A DNA stretch of 64,000 bases from Canna indica (GCA_034359265.1 CP136897.1:38861501-38925500); one strand, 5' to 3'; shown: positions 33,116-45,545, counted from the stretch's first letter. Notes: generated by a model not told the origin, from the letters alone. A program made the numbers and translations.

Positions 33116-33234
33116 GGGTGCAATCATACTAGCACTAACGCACCGGATCCCATCAGAACTCCGAAGTTAAGCGTGCTTGCGCGAGAGTGGTACTAGGATG
33201 GGTGACCCCTTGGGAAGTCCTCGCGTTGCACCTT
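33116..33234 (+). rRNA. 5S rRNA: 5S rRNA gene, copy 78
   Basis: Full length. G7A, C15T, G65C, A74G, C95T, T109C. Confidence 0.93.
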
Positions 33235-33601
33235 TTTTTTTACTACCTATTTGATTGCACGACGAGATCATTTTTTTTACCAATCTTTCTAACCAAACGT
33301 TAAGGACGGACGACATCGTCGCCATAAAATTTCGCTGTCGATCGCCCGCGCGGGGCCCGCCGCTACCTCTACGGCCGGCTCGATCGACCAACCGACCCGA
33401 AAAATTAAAATTTGAAAATAAATAAGAAAAATAACATTTCAATTATTATTTTTCGTTTAAAACGGGCGTAACTCCGTGCATTATTGTCCGATATCAGCTT
33501 TTCACGTGGCGCTGAAAGGTGCGCAAAGAGACGAAGAAAATGACCCCCGAACTCTCCCTCGGACGCTCACCCTTATTAGCCGACGATCAGAAGTGCATAT
33601 C

Positions 33602-33720
33602 GGGTGTGATCATACCAGGACTAACGCACCGGATCCCATCAGAACTCCGAAGTTAAGCGTGCTTGGGCGAGAGTAGTACTAGGATGGGTGACCCCCTGGT
33701 AATTCCTCGTGTTGCACCTT
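33602..33720 (+). rRNA. 5S rRNA: 5S rRNA gene, copy 79, block junction
   Basis: Full length. C6T, C18G, G99T, G102T. Upstream spacer is subfamily B, downstream is subfamily A (GTCATCGAC). The 3' marks G99T and G102T are shared with copy 80, so the switch probably lies inside the gene. Confidence 0.94.
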
Positions 33721-34086
33721 TTTTTTAACTACCGATTTGATTGCACGACGAGATCATTTTTTTTACCAATCTTTCTAACCAAACGTTAAGGACGGACGAC
33801 GTCATCGACAATAAATTTGGCTGTCGATCGCCCGCGCGGGGCCCGCCGCAACCTCTACGGCCGGCTCGATCGACCAACCGGCCCGAAAAATTAAAATTTG
33901 TAAATAAATAAGAAAAATAACATTTCATTTATTATTTTTCGTTTAAAACGGGCGTAACTTCGTGCATCATTGTCCGATTTCATTTTTTCACGTGGCGCTA
34001 AAAGGCGCGCGAAGAGACGAAGAAAATGACCCCGAGCTATCCCTCGGACGCTCACCCTTATTAGCCGACGATCAGAAGTGCATGAC

Positions 34087-34205
34087 GGGTGCGATCATAC
34101 CAGCACTAACGCACCGGATCCCATCAGAACTCCGAATTTAAGCGTGCTTGGGCGAGAGTAGTACTAGGATGGGTGACCCCCTGGTAATTCCTCGTGTTGC
34201 ACCTT
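34087..34205 (+). rRNA. 5S rRNA: 5S rRNA gene, copy 80
   Basis: Full length. G51T, G99T, G102T. First of a cassette with truncated copy 81. Confidence 0.94.
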
Positions 34206-34406
34206 TTTTTTTACTACCTATTTGATTGCACGACGAGATCATTTTTTTTACCAATCTTTCTAACCAAACGTTAAGGACGGACGACGTCGTCGACATAAAA
34301 TTTGGCTGTGGATCGCCCGCGCGGGGCCCGCCGCAACCTCTACGGCCGGCTCGATCGACCAACCGACCCGAAAAATTAAAATTTATAAATAAATAAGAGA
34401 AATAAC

Positions 34407-34515
34407 ATACCAGCACTAACGCACCGGATCTCATCAGAACTCTGAATTTAAGCGTGCTTGGGCGAGAGTAGTACAAGGATGGGTGACCCCCTGGGAAGTC
34501 CTCGTGTTGCACCTT
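34407..34515 (+). pseudogene. 5'-truncated 5S copy 81
   Basis: Starts at position 11. C35T, C47T, G51T, T79A. Confidence 0.9.
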
Positions 34516-34880
34516 TTTTTTTACTACCAACTTGATTGCACGACGAGATCATTTTTTTTACCAATCTTTCTAACCAAACGTTAAGGACGGACGACGTCGT
34601 CGACATAAAATTTGGCTGTCGATCGCCCGCGCGGGGCCCACCGCAAACTCTACGGCCGTCTCGATCGACCAACCGACCCGAAAAATTAAATTTGTAAATA
34701 AATAAGAAATATAACATTTCAATTATTATTTTTCGTTTAAAACGTGCGTAACTCCGTGCATTATTGTCCGATTTCAGCTTTTCACGTGGCGCTAAAAGGC
34801 GCGCGAAGAGACGAAGAAAATGACCCCGAGCTATCCCTCGGACGCTCACCCTTATTAGCCGACGATCAGAATTGCATCAC

Positions 34881-34999
34881 GAGTGCGATCATACCAGCAC
34901 TAACGCACCGGATCCCATCAGAACTCCGAAGTTAAGCGTGCTTGGGCGAGAGTAGTACTATGATGGGTGACCCCCTGGGAAGTCCTCGTGTTGCACCTT
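34881..34999 (+). rRNA. 5S rRNA: 5S rRNA gene, copy 82
   Basis: Full length. G2A, G81T. T-run interrupted by G (TTTGTTTTT). Confidence 0.95.
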
Positions 35000-35365
35000 T
35001 GTTTTTACTACCTATTTGATTGCACGACGAGATCATTTTTTTTAGCAATCTTTCTAACCAAACGTTAAGGACGGACGACGTCATCGACATAAAATTTGGC
35101 TGTCGATCGCCCGCGCGGGGCCCGCCGCAACCTCTACGGCCGGCTCGATCGACCAATCGGCCCGAAAAATTAAAATTTGTAAATAAATAAGAAAAATAAC
35201 ATTTCATTTATTATTTTTCGTTTAAAACGGGCGTAACTTCGTGCATCATTGTCCGATTTCATCTTTTCACGTGGCGCTAAAAGGCGCGCGAAGAGACGAA
35301 GAAAATCACCCCGAGCTATCCCTCGGACGCTCAACCTTATTAGCCGACGATCAGAAGTGCACCAC

Positions 35366-35484
35366 GGGTGCGATCATACCAGCACTAACGCACCGGATCC
35401 CATCAGAACTCCGAAGTTAAGCTTGCTTGGGCGAGAGTAGTACTAGGATGGGTGACCCCCTGGGAAGTCCTCGTGTTGCACCTT
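35366..35484 (+). rRNA. 5S rRNA: 5S rRNA gene, copy 83
   Basis: Full length; only G58T (box A). Same as copies 87 and 105. Confidence 0.95.
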
Positions 35485-35850
35485 TTTTTTAACTACCGAT
35501 TTGATTGCACGACGAGATCATTTTTTTTACCTATCTTTCTAACCAAACGTTAAGGACGGACGACGTCATCGACAATAAATTTGGCTGTCGATCGCCCGCG
35601 CGGGGCCCGCCGCAACCTCTACGGCCGGCTCGATCGACCAACCGGCCCGAAAAATTAAAATTTGTAAATAAATAAGAAAAATAACATTTCATTTATTATT
35701 TTTCGTTTAAAACGGGCGTAACTTCGTGCATCATTGTCCGATTTCATCTTTTCACGTGGCGCTAAAAGGCGCGCGAAGAGACGAAGAAAATGACCCCGAG
35801 CTATCCCTCGGACGCTCACCCTTATTGGCCGACGATCAGAATTGCATCAC

Positions 35851-35969
35851 GGGTGCGATCATACCAGCACTAATGCACCGGATCCCATCAGAACTCCGAA
35901 GTTAAGCGTGCTTGGGCGAGAGTAGTACTAGGATGGGTGACCCCTTGGAAAGTCCTCGTGTTGCACCTT
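35851..35969 (+). rRNA. 5S rRNA: 5S rRNA gene, copy 84
   Basis: Full length. C24T, C95T, G99A. Confidence 0.95.
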
Positions 35970-36335
35970 TTTTTTTACTACCCATTTGATTGCATGACGA
36001 GATCATTTTTTTTACCAATCTTTCTAACCAAACGTTAAGGACGGACGACGTCGTCGACATAAAATTTGGCTGTCGTTCGCCCGCGCGGGGCCCGCCGCAA
36101 CCTCTACGGCCGGCTCGATCGACCAACCGATCCGAAAAATTAAAATTTGTAAATAAATAAGAAATATAACATTTCAATTATTATTTTTCGTTTAAAACGG
36201 GCGTAACTCCGTGCATTATTATCCGATTTCAGCTTTTCACGTGGCGCTAAAAGGCGCGCGAATAGACGAAGAAAATGACCCCGAGCTATCCCTCGGACGC
36301 TCACCCTTATTGGCCGACGATCAGAATTGCATCAC

Positions 36336-36454
36336 GGGTGTGATCATACCAGCACTAATGCACCGAATCCCATCAGAACTCCGAAGTAAAGGGTGCTTGG
36401 GCGAGAGTAGTACTAGGATGGGTGACCCCCTGGGAAGTCCTCGTGTTGCTCCTT
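36336..36454 (+). rRNA. 5S rRNA: 5S rRNA gene, copy 85
   Basis: Full length. C6T, C24T, G31A, T53A, C57G, A115T. Confidence 0.94.
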
Positions 36455-36821
36455 TTTTTTTTACTACCTATTTGATTGCATGACGAGATCATTTTTTTTA
36501 CCAATCGTTCTAACCAAACGTTAAGGACAGACGACGTCGTCGACATAAAATTTGGCTGTCGATCGCCCGCGCGGCGCCCGCCGCAACCTCTACGGCCGGC
36601 TCGATCGACCAACCGACCCGAAAAATTAAAATTTGTAAATAAATAAGAAATATAACATTTCAATTATTATTTTTCGTTTAAAATGGGCGTAACTCCGTGC
36701 ATTATTGTCCGATTTTAGCTTTTCACGTGGCGCTAAAAGGCGCGCGAAGAGACGAAGAAAATGACCCCGAGCTATCCCTCGGACGCTCACCCTTATTAGC
36801 CGACGATCAGAATTGCATGAT

Positions 36822-36940
36822 GGGTGCGATCATACCAGCACTAACGCACCGGATCCCATCAGAACTCCTAAGTTAAGCGTGCTTGGGCGAGAGTAGTACT
36901 AGGATGGGTGACCCCGTGGGAAGTCCTCGTGTTGCACCTT
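36822..36940 (+). rRNA. 5S rRNA: 5S rRNA gene, copy 86
   Basis: Full length. G48T, C95G. Confidence 0.95.
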
Positions 36941-37307
36941 TTTTTTTTACTACCTATTTGATTGCACGACGAGATCATTTTTTTTACCAATCTTTCTAAC
37001 CAAACGTTAAGGACGGACGACGTCATCGACATAAAATTTGGCAGTCGATCGCCCGCGCGGGGCCCACCGCAACCTCTACGGCCGGCTCGATCGACCAACC
37101 GGCCCGAAAAATTAAAATTTATAAATAAATAAGAAAAATAACATTTCATTTATTATTTTTCGTTTAAAACGGGCGTAACTTCGTGCATCATTGTCCGATT
37201 TCATCTTTTCACGTGGCGCTAAAAGGCGCGCGAAGAGACGAAGAAAATCACCCCGAGCTATCCCTCGGACGCTCAACCTTATTAGCCGACGATCAGAAGT
37301 GCACCAC

Positions 37308-37426
37308 GGGTGCGATCATACCAGCACTAACGCACCGGATCCCATCAGAACTCCGAAGTTAAGCTTGCTTGGGCGAGAGTAGTACTAGGATGGGTGACCC
37401 CCTGGGAAGTCCTCGTGTTGCACCTT
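37308..37426 (+). rRNA. 5S rRNA: 5S rRNA gene, copy 87
   Basis: Full length; only G58T. Confidence 0.95.
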
Positions 37427-37792
37427 TTTTTTTACTACCTATTTGATTGCACGACGAGATCATTTTTTTTACCAATCTTTCTAACCAAACGTTAAGGACG
37501 GACGACGTCACCGACATAAAATTTGGCTGTCGATCGCCCGCGCGGGGCCCGCCGCAACCTCTACGGCCGGCTCGATCGACGAACCGGCCCAAAAAATTAA
37601 AATTTGTAAATAAATAAGAAAAATAACATTTCATTTATTATTTTTCGTTTAAAACGGGCGTAACTTCGTGCATCATTGTCCGATTTCATCTTTTCACGTG
37701 GCGCTAAAAGGCGCGCGAAGAGACGAAGAAAATCACCCCGAGCTATCCCTCGGACGTTCACCCTTATTGGCCGACGATCAGAATTGCATCAC

Positions 37793-37911
37793 GGGTGGGA
37801 TCATACCAGCACTAATGCACCGGATCCCATCAGAACTCCGAAGTTAAGCGTGCTTGGGCGAGAGTAGTACTAGGATGGGTGTCTCCCTGGGAAGTCCTCG
37901 TGTTGCACCTT
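37793..37911 (+). rRNA. 5S rRNA: 5S rRNA gene, copy 88
   Basis: Full length. C6G, C24T, A90T, C92T (box C). Confidence 0.94.
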
Positions 37912-38277
37912 TTTTTTTACTACCCATTTGATTGCATGACGAGATCATTTTTTTTACCAATCTTTCTAACCAAACGTTAAGGACGGACGACGTCGTCGAC
38001 ATAAAATTTGGCTGTCGATCGCCCGCGCGGGGCCCGCCGCAACCTCTACGGCCGGCTCGATCGACCAACCGATCCGAAAAATTAAAATTTGTAAATAAAT
38101 AAGAAATATAACATTTCAATTATTATTTTTCGTTTTAAACGGGCGTAACTCCGTGCATTATTGTCCGATTTCACCTTTTCACGTGGCGCTAAAAGGTGCG
38201 CGAAGAGACGAAGAAAATGACCCCGAGCTATCCCTCGGACGCTCACCCTTATTAGCCGACGATCAGAATTGCATCAC

Positions 38278-38396
38278 GAGTGCGATCATACCAGCACTAA
38301 CGCACCGGATCCCATCAGAACTCCGAAGTTAAGCGTGCTTGGGCGAGAGTAGTACTATGATGGGTGACCCCCTGGGAATTCCTCGTGTTGCACCTT
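38278..38396 (+). rRNA. 5S rRNA: 5S rRNA gene, copy 89
   Basis: Full length. G2A, G81T, G102T. Confidence 0.95.
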
Positions 38397-38597
38397 TTTT
38401 TTTACTACCTATTTGATTGCACGACGAGATCATTTTTTTTACCAATCTTTCTAACCAAATGTTAAGGACGGACGACGTCGTCGACATAAAATTTGGCTGT
38501 GGATCGCCCGCGCGGGGCCCGCCGCAACCTCTACGGCCGGCTCGATCGACCAACCGACCCGAAAAATTAAAATTTATAAATAAATAAGAGAAATAAC

Positions 38598-38706
38598 ATA
38601 CCAGCACTAACACACCGGATCTCATCAGAACTCTGAATTTAAGCGTGCTTGGGCGAGAGTAGTACTAGGATGGGTGACCCCCTGGGAAGTCCTCGTGTTG
38701 CACCTT
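38598..38706 (+). pseudogene. 5'-truncated 5S copy 90
   Basis: Starts at position 11. G25A, C35T, C47T, G51T. Confidence 0.9.
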
Positions 38707-39072
38707 TTTTTTTACTACCTATTTGATTGCACGACGAGATCATTTTTTTTACCAATCTTTCTAACCAAACGTTAAGGACGGACGACGTCGTCATAATAAA
38801 ATTTGGCTGTCGATCGCCCGCGCAGGGCCCGCCGCAACCTCTACGGCCGGCTCGATCGACCAACCGATCCGAAAAATTAAAATTTGTAAATAAATAAGAA
38901 ATATAACATTTCAATTATTATTTTTCGTTTAAAACGGGCGTAACTTCGTGCATTATTGTCCGATTTCAGCTTTTCACGTGGCGCTAAAAGGCGCGCGAAG
39001 AGACGAAGAAAATGACCCCGAGCTATCCCTCGGACGCTCACCCTTATTGGCCGACGATCAGAATTGCATCAC

Positions 39073-39191
39073 GGGTGCGATCATACCAGCACTAATGCAC
39101 CGGATCCCATCAGAACTCCGAAGTTAAGCGTGCTTGGGCGAGAGTAGTACTAGGATGGGTGACCCCCTGGGAAGTCTTAGTGTTGCACCTT
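39073..39191 (+). rRNA. 5S rRNA: 5S rRNA gene, copy 91
   Basis: Full length. C24T, C105T, C107A. Confidence 0.95.
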
Positions 39192-39557
39192 TTTTTTTAC
39201 TACCTATTTGATTGCATGACGAGATCATTTTTTTTACCAATCTTTCTAACCAAACATTAAGGACAGACGACTTCGTCGACATAAAATTTGGCTATCGATC
39301 GCCCGCGCGGGGCCCGCCGCAACCGCTACGGCCGGCTCGATCGACCAACCGACCCGAAAAATTAAAATTTGTAAATAAATAAGAAATATAACATTTCAAT
39401 TATTATTTTTCGTTTAAAACGGGCGTAACTCCGTGCATTATTGTCCGATTTCAGCTTTTCACGTGGCGCTAAAAGGCGCGCGAAGAGACGAAGAAAATGA
39501 CCCCGAGCTATCCCTCGGACGCTCACCCTTATTAGCCGACGATCAGAATTGCATCAT

Positions 39558-39676
39558 GGGTGCGATCATACCAGCACTAACGCACCGGATCCAATCAGAA
39601 CTCCGAAGTTAAGCGTGCTTGGGCGAGAGTAGTACTAGGATGGGTGACCCCGTGGGAAGTCCTTGTGTTGCACCTT
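39558..39676 (+). rRNA. 5S rRNA: 5S rRNA gene, copy 92
   Basis: Full length. C36A, C95G, C107T. T-run interrupted by G. Confidence 0.95.
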
Positions 39677-40042
39677 TTGTTTTTACTACCTATTTGATTG
39701 CACGACGAGATCATTTTTTTTACCAATCTTTCTAACCAAACGTTAAGGACGGACGACGTCGTCAACATAAAATTTGGCTGTCGATCGCCCGCGCAGGGCC
39801 CGCCGCAATCTCTACAGCCGGCTCGATCGACCAACCGATCCGAAAAATTAAAATTTGTAAATAAATAAAAATATAACATTTCAATTATTATTTTTCGTTT
39901 AAAACGGGCGTAACTCCGTGCATTATTGTCCGATTTCAGCTTTTCACGTGGCGCTAAAAGGCGCGCGAAGAGACGAAGAAAATGACCCCGAGCTATCCCT
40001 CGGACGCTCACCCTTATTGGCCGATGATTAGAATTGCATCAC

Positions 40043-40161
40043 GGGTGCGATCATACCAGCACTAATGCACCGGATCCCATCAGAACTCCGAAGTTAAGCG
40101 TGCTTGGGCGAGAGTAGTACTAGGATGTGTGACCCCCTGGGAAGTCCTCGTGTTGCACCTT
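40043..40161 (+). rRNA. 5S rRNA: 5S rRNA gene, copy 93
   Basis: Full length. C24T, G86T (box C). Confidence 0.95.
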
Positions 40162-40527
40162 TTTTTTTACTACCTATTTGATTGCATGACGAGATCATTT
40201 TTTTTACCAATCTTTCTAACCAAACGTTAAGGACAGACGACGTCGTCGATATAAAATTTGGCTGTCGATCGCCCGCGCGGGGCCCGCCGCAACCTCTACG
40301 GCCGGCTCGATCGACCAACCGATCCGAAAAATTAAAATTTGTAAATAAATAAGAAATATAACATTTCAATTATTATTTTTCGTTTAATACGGGCGTAACT
40401 CCGTGCATTATTGTCCGATTTCAGCTTTTCACGTGGCGCTAAAAGGCGCGCGAAGAGACGAAGAAAATGACCCCGAGCTATCCCTCGGACGCTCACCCTT
40501 ATTGGCCGACGATCAGAATTGCATCAC

Positions 40528-40646
40528 GGGTGCGATCATACTAGCACTAATGCATCGGATCCCATCAGAACTCCGAAGTTAAGCATGGTTGGGCGAGAGT
40601 AGTACTAGGATGGGTGACCCCCTGGGAAGTCCTCGTGTTGCACCTT
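40528..40646 (+). rRNA. 5S rRNA: 5S rRNA gene, copy 94
   Basis: Full length. C15T, C24T, C28T, G58A, C61G. Confidence 0.94.
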
Positions 40647-41012
40647 TTTTTTTACTACCTATTTGATTGCATGACGAGATCATTTTTTTTACCAATCTTT
40701 CTAACCAAACGTTAAGGACAGACGACGTCGTCGACATAAAATTTGGCTGTCGATCGCCCGCGCGGGGCCCGCCGCAACCGCTACGGCCGGCTCGATCGAC
40801 CAACCGACCCGAAAAATTAAAATTTGTAAATAAATAAGAAATATAACATTTCAATTATTATTTTTCGTTTAAAACGGGCGTAACTCCGTGCATTATTGTC
40901 CGATTTCAGCTTTTCACGTGGCGCTAAAAGGCGCGCGAAGAGACGAAGAAAATCACCCCGAGCTATCCCTCGGACGTTCACCCTTATTGGCCGACGATCA
41001 GAATGGCATCAC

Positions 41013-41175
41013 AGGTGCGATCATACCAGCACTAATGCACCGGATCCCATCAGAACTCCGAAGTTAAGCGTGCTTGGGCGAGAGTAGTACTAGGATGGGT
41101 GACGAAGTTAAGCGTGCTTGGGCGAGAGTAGTACTAGGATGGGTGACTCCCTGGGAAGTCCTCGTGTTGCACCTT
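41013..41175 (+). rRNA. 5S rRNA: 5S rRNA gene, copy 95, with internal 44-bp duplication
   Basis: Positions 48-91 occur twice in tandem (41060-41103 and 41104-41147), doubling box A, the intermediate element and the start of box C. G1A, C24T, C92T. The product would be about 163 nt and could not fold as normal 5S, yet TFIIIA sites are doubled. Confidence 0.93.
41060..41147 (+). repeat. 44-bp tandem duplication inside copy 95
   Basis: Two exact adjacent copies of gene positions 48-91. The junction lies at GGGTGAC / GAAGTTAAG with GA shared at both ends. Confidence 0.95.
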
Positions 41176-41530
41176 TTTTTTTACTACCCATTTGATTGCA
41201 TGACGAGATCATTTTTTTTACCAATCTTTCTAACCAAACGTTAAGGACGGACGACGTCGTCGACATAAAATTTGGCTGTCGATCGCCCGCCGCAACCTCT
41301 ACGGCCGGCTCGATCGACCAACCGATCCGAAAAATTAAAATTTGTAAATAAATAAGAAATATAACATTTCAATTATTATTTTTCGTTTAAAACGGGCGTA
41401 ACTCCGTGCATTATTGTCCGATTTCAGCTTTTCACGTGGCGCTAAAAGGCGCGCGAAGAGACGAAGAAAATGACCCCGAGCTATCCCTCGGACGCTCACC
41501 CATATTGGCCGACGATCAGAATTGCATCAC

Positions 41531-41649
41531 GGGTGCGATCATACCAGCACTAATGCACCGGATCCCATCAGAACTCCGAAGTTAAGCGTGCTTGTGCGAG
41601 AGTAGTACTAGGATGGGTGACCTCTTGGGAAGTCCTCGTGTTGCACCTT
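41531..41649 (+). rRNA. 5S rRNA: 5S rRNA gene, copy 96
   Basis: Full length. C24T, G65T, C93T, C95T. The spacer before it lacks the GCGCGGGGC stretch. Confidence 0.94.
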
Positions 41650-42015
41650 TTTTTTTACTACCTCTTTGATTGCATGACGAGATCATTTTTTTTACCAATC
41701 TTTCTAACCAAACGTTAAGGACGGACGACGTCGTCGACATAAAATTTGGCTGTCGATCGCCCGCGCGGGGCCCGCCGCAACCTCTACGGCCGGCTCGATC
41801 GACCAACCGACCCGAAAAATTAAAATTTGTAAATAAATAAGAAATATAACATTTCAATTATTATTTTTCGTTTAAAAAGGGCGTAACTCCGTGCATTATT
41901 GTCCGATTTCAGCTTTTCACGTGGCGCTAAAAGGCGTGCGAAGAGACGAAGAAAATGACCCCGAGCTATCCCTCGGACGCTCACCCTTATTAGCCGACGA
42001 TCAGAATTGCATCAT

Positions 42016-42134
42016 GGGTGCGATCATACCAGCACTAACGCACCGGATCCCATCAGAACTCCTAAGTTAAGCGTGCTTGGGCGAGAGTAGTACTAGGATG
42101 GGTGACCCCTTGGGAAGTCCTCGTGTTCCACCTT
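42016..42134 (+). rRNA. 5S rRNA: 5S rRNA gene, copy 97
   Basis: Full length. G48T, C95T, G113C. Confidence 0.95.
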
Positions 42135-42501
42135 TTTTTTTTACTACCTATTTGATTGCACGACGAGATCATTTTTTTTACCAATCTTTCTAACCAAACG
42201 TTAAGGACGGACGACGTCGTCGACATAAAATTTGCCTGTCGATCGTCCGCGCAGGGCCCGCCGCAACCTCTACGGCCGGCTCGATCGACCAACCGATCCG
42301 AAAAATTAAAATTTGTAAATAAATAAGAAATATAACATTTCAATTATTATTTTTCGTTTAAAACGGGCGTAACTCCGTGCATTATTGTCCGATTTCAGCT
42401 TTTCACGTGGCGCTAAAAGGCGCGCGAAGAGACGAAGAAAATGACCCCGAGCTATCCCTCGGACGCTCACCCTTATTGGCCAACGATCAGAATTGTATGA
42501 C

Positions 42502-42620
42502 GGGTGCGATCATACCAGCACTAATGCACCGGATCCCGTCAGAACTCCGAAGTTAAGCGTGCTTGTGCGATGGTAGTACTAGGATGGGTGACCCCCTGGG
42601 AAGTCCTCGTGTTGTACCTT
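42502..42620 (+). rRNA. 5S rRNA: 5S rRNA gene, copy 98
   Basis: Full length. C24T, A37G, G65T, G70T, A71G, C114T. Leads the cassette with copy 99. Confidence 0.93.
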
Positions 42621-42821
42621 TTTTTTTACTACCTATTTGATTGCACGACGAGATCATTTTTTTTACCAATCTTTCTAACCAAACGTTAAGGACGGACGAC
42701 GTCGTCGACATAAAATTTGGCTGTGGATCGCCCGCGCGGGGCCCGCCGCAACCTCTACGGCCGGCTCGATCGACCAACCGACCCGAAAAATTAAAATTTG
42801 TAAATAAATAAGAGAAAAAAC

Positions 42822-42930
42822 ATACCAGCACTAACGCACCAGATCTCATCAGAACTCTGAATTTAAGCGTGCTTGGGCGAGAGTAGTACTAGGATGGGTG
42901 ACCCCCTGGGAAGTCCTCGTGTTGCACCTT
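42822..42930 (+). pseudogene. 5'-truncated 5S copy 99
   Basis: Starts at position 11. G30A, C35T, C47T, G51T. Confidence 0.9.
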
Positions 42931-43295
42931 TTTTTTTACTACCAATTTGATTGCACGACGAGATCATTTTTTTTACCAATCTTTCTAACCAAACGTTAAG
43001 GACGGACGAAGTCGTCGACATAAAATTTGGCTGTCGATCGCCCGCGCGGGGCCCACCGCAAACTCTACGGCCGGCTCGATCGACCAACCGACCCGAAAAA
43101 TTAAATTTGTAAATAAATAAGAAATATAACATTTCAATTATTATTTTTCGTTTAAAACAGGCGTAACTCCATGCATTATTGTCCGATTTCAGCTTTTCAT
43201 GTGGCGCTAAAAGGCGCGCGAAGAGACGAAGAAAATGACCCCGAGCTATCCCTCGGACGCTCACCCTTATTAGCCTACGATCAGAATTGCATCAT

Positions 43296-43414
43296 GGGTG
43301 CGATCATACCAGCACTAACGCACCGGATCCCATCAGAACTCCTAAGTTAAGCGTGCTTGGGCGAGAGTAGTACTAGGATGTGTGACCCCGTGGGAAGTCC
43401 TCGTGTTGCACCTT
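43296..43414 (+). rRNA. 5S rRNA: 5S rRNA gene, copy 100
   Basis: Full length. G48T, G86T, C95G. Confidence 0.95.
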
Positions 43415-43781
43415 TTTTTTTTACTACCTATTTGATTGCACGACGAGATCATTTTTTTTACCAATCTTTCTAACCAAACGTTAAGGACGGACGACGTCGT
43501 CGACATAAAATTTGGCTGTCGATCGCCCGCGCAGGGCCCGCCGCAACCTCTACGGCCGGCTCGATCGACCAACCGATCCGAAAAATTAAAATTTGTAAAT
43601 AAATAAGAAATATAACATTTCAATTATTATTTTTGGTTTAAAACGGGCGTAACTCCGTGCATTATTGTCCGATTTCAGCTTTTCACGTGGCGCTAAAAGG
43701 CGCGCGAAGAGACGAAGAAAATGACCCCGAGCTATCCCTCGGACGCTCACCCTTATTGGCCGATGATCAGAATTCCATCAC

Positions 43782-43900
43782 TGGTGTGATCATACCAGCA
43801 CTAATGCATCGGATCCCATCAGAACTCCGAAGTTAAGCGTGCTTGGGCGAGAGTAGTACTTGGATGGGTGACCCCCTGTGAAGTCCTCGTGTTGCACCTT
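43782..43900 (+). rRNA. 5S rRNA: 5S rRNA gene, copy 101
   Basis: Full length. G1T, C6T, C24T, C28T, A80T, G98T. Confidence 0.94.
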
Positions 43901-44266
43901 TTTTTTTACTACCCATTTGATTGCATGACGAGATCATTTTTTTTACCAATCTTTCTAACCAAACGTTAAGGACGGACGACGTCGTCGACATAAAATTTGG
44001 CTGTCGATCGTCCGCGCGGGGCCCGCCGCAACCTCTACGGCCGGCTCGATCGAACAACCGATCCGAAAAATTAAAATTTGTAAATAAATAAGAAATATAA
44101 CATTTCAATTATTATTTTTCGTTTTAAACGGGCGTAACTCCGTGCATTATTGTCCGATTTCACCTTTTCACGTGGCGCTAAAAGGTGCGCGAAGAGACGA
44201 AGAAAATGACCCCGAGCTATCCCTCGGACGCTCACCCTTATTAGCCGACGATCAGAAGTGCATGAC

Positions 44267-44385
44267 GGTTGCGATCATACCAGCACTAACGCACCTGATC
44301 CCATCAGAACTCCGCAGTTAAGCGTGCTTGGGCGAGAGTAGTACTAGGATGGGTGACCCCCTGGGAAGTCCTCGTGTTTCACCTT
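44267..44385 (+). rRNA. 5S rRNA: 5S rRNA gene, copy 102
   Basis: Full length. G3T, G30T, A49C, G113T. Leads the cassette with copy 103. Confidence 0.94.
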
Positions 44386-44586
44386 TTTTTTTACTACCTA
44401 TTTGATTGCACGACGAGATCATTTTTTTTACCAATCTTTCTCACCAAACGTTAAGGACGGACGACGTCGTCGACATAAAATTTGGCTGTGGATCGCCCGC
44501 GCGGGGCCCGCCGCAACCTCTACGGCCGGCTCGATCGACCAACCGACCCGAAAAATTAAAATTTATAAATAAATAAGAGAAATAAC

Positions 44587-44695
44587 ATACCAGCACTAAC
44601 GCACCGGATCTCATCAGAACTCTGAATTTAAGCGTGCTTGGGCGAGAGTAGTACTAGGATGGGTGACCCCCTGGGAAGTCCTCGTGTTGCACCTT
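44587..44695 (+). pseudogene. 5'-truncated 5S copy 103
   Basis: Starts at position 11. Plain C35T, C47T, G51T haplotype, the cleanest example of the class. Confidence 0.91.
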
Positions 44696-45060
44696 TTTTT
44701 TTACTACCAATTTGATTGCACGACGAGATCATTTTTTTTACCAATCTTTCTAACCAAACGTTAAGGACGGACGACGTCGTCGACATAAAATTTGGCTGTC
44801 GATCGCCCGCGCGGGGCCCACCGCAAACTCTACGGCCGGCTCGATCGACCAACCGACCCGAAAAATTAAATTTGTAAATAAATAAGAAATATAACATTTC
44901 AATTATTATTTTTCGTTTAAAACGGGCGTAACTCCGTGCATTATTGTCCGATTTCAGCATTTCACGTGGCGCTAAAAGGCGCGCCAAGAGACGAAGAAAA
45001 TGACCCCGAGCTATCCCTCGGACGCTCACCCTTATTAGCCGACGATCAGAATTGCATCAC

Positions 45061-45178
45061 GAGTGCGATCATACCAGCACTAACGCACCGGATCCCATCA
45101 GAACTACGAAGTTTAGCGTGCTTGGGCGAGAGTAGTACTATGATGGGTGACCCCCGGGAAGTCCTCGTGTTGCACCTT
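45061..45178 (+). rRNA. 5S rRNA: 5S rRNA gene, copy 104
   Basis: Missing T96 in box C. G2A, C46A, A54T, G81T. Confidence 0.92.
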
Positions 45179-45545
45179 TTTTTTTACTACCTATTTGATT
45201 GCACGACGAGATCATTTTTTTTAGCAATCTTTCTAACCAAACGTTAAGGACGGACGACGTCATCGATATAAAATTTGGCCGTCGATCGCCCTGCTCGGGG
45301 CCCGCCGCAACCTCTACGGCCGGCTCGTTCGACCAACAGGCCCGAAAAATTAAAATTTGTAAATAAATAAGAAAAATAACATTTCATTTATTATTTTTCG
45401 TTTAAAACGGGCGTAACTTCGTGCATCATTGTCCGATTTCATCTTTTCACGTGGCCCTAAAAGGCACGCGAAGAGACGAAGAAAATCACCCCGAGCTATC
45501 CCTCGGACGCTCAACCTTATTAGCCGACGATCAGAAGTGCACCAC

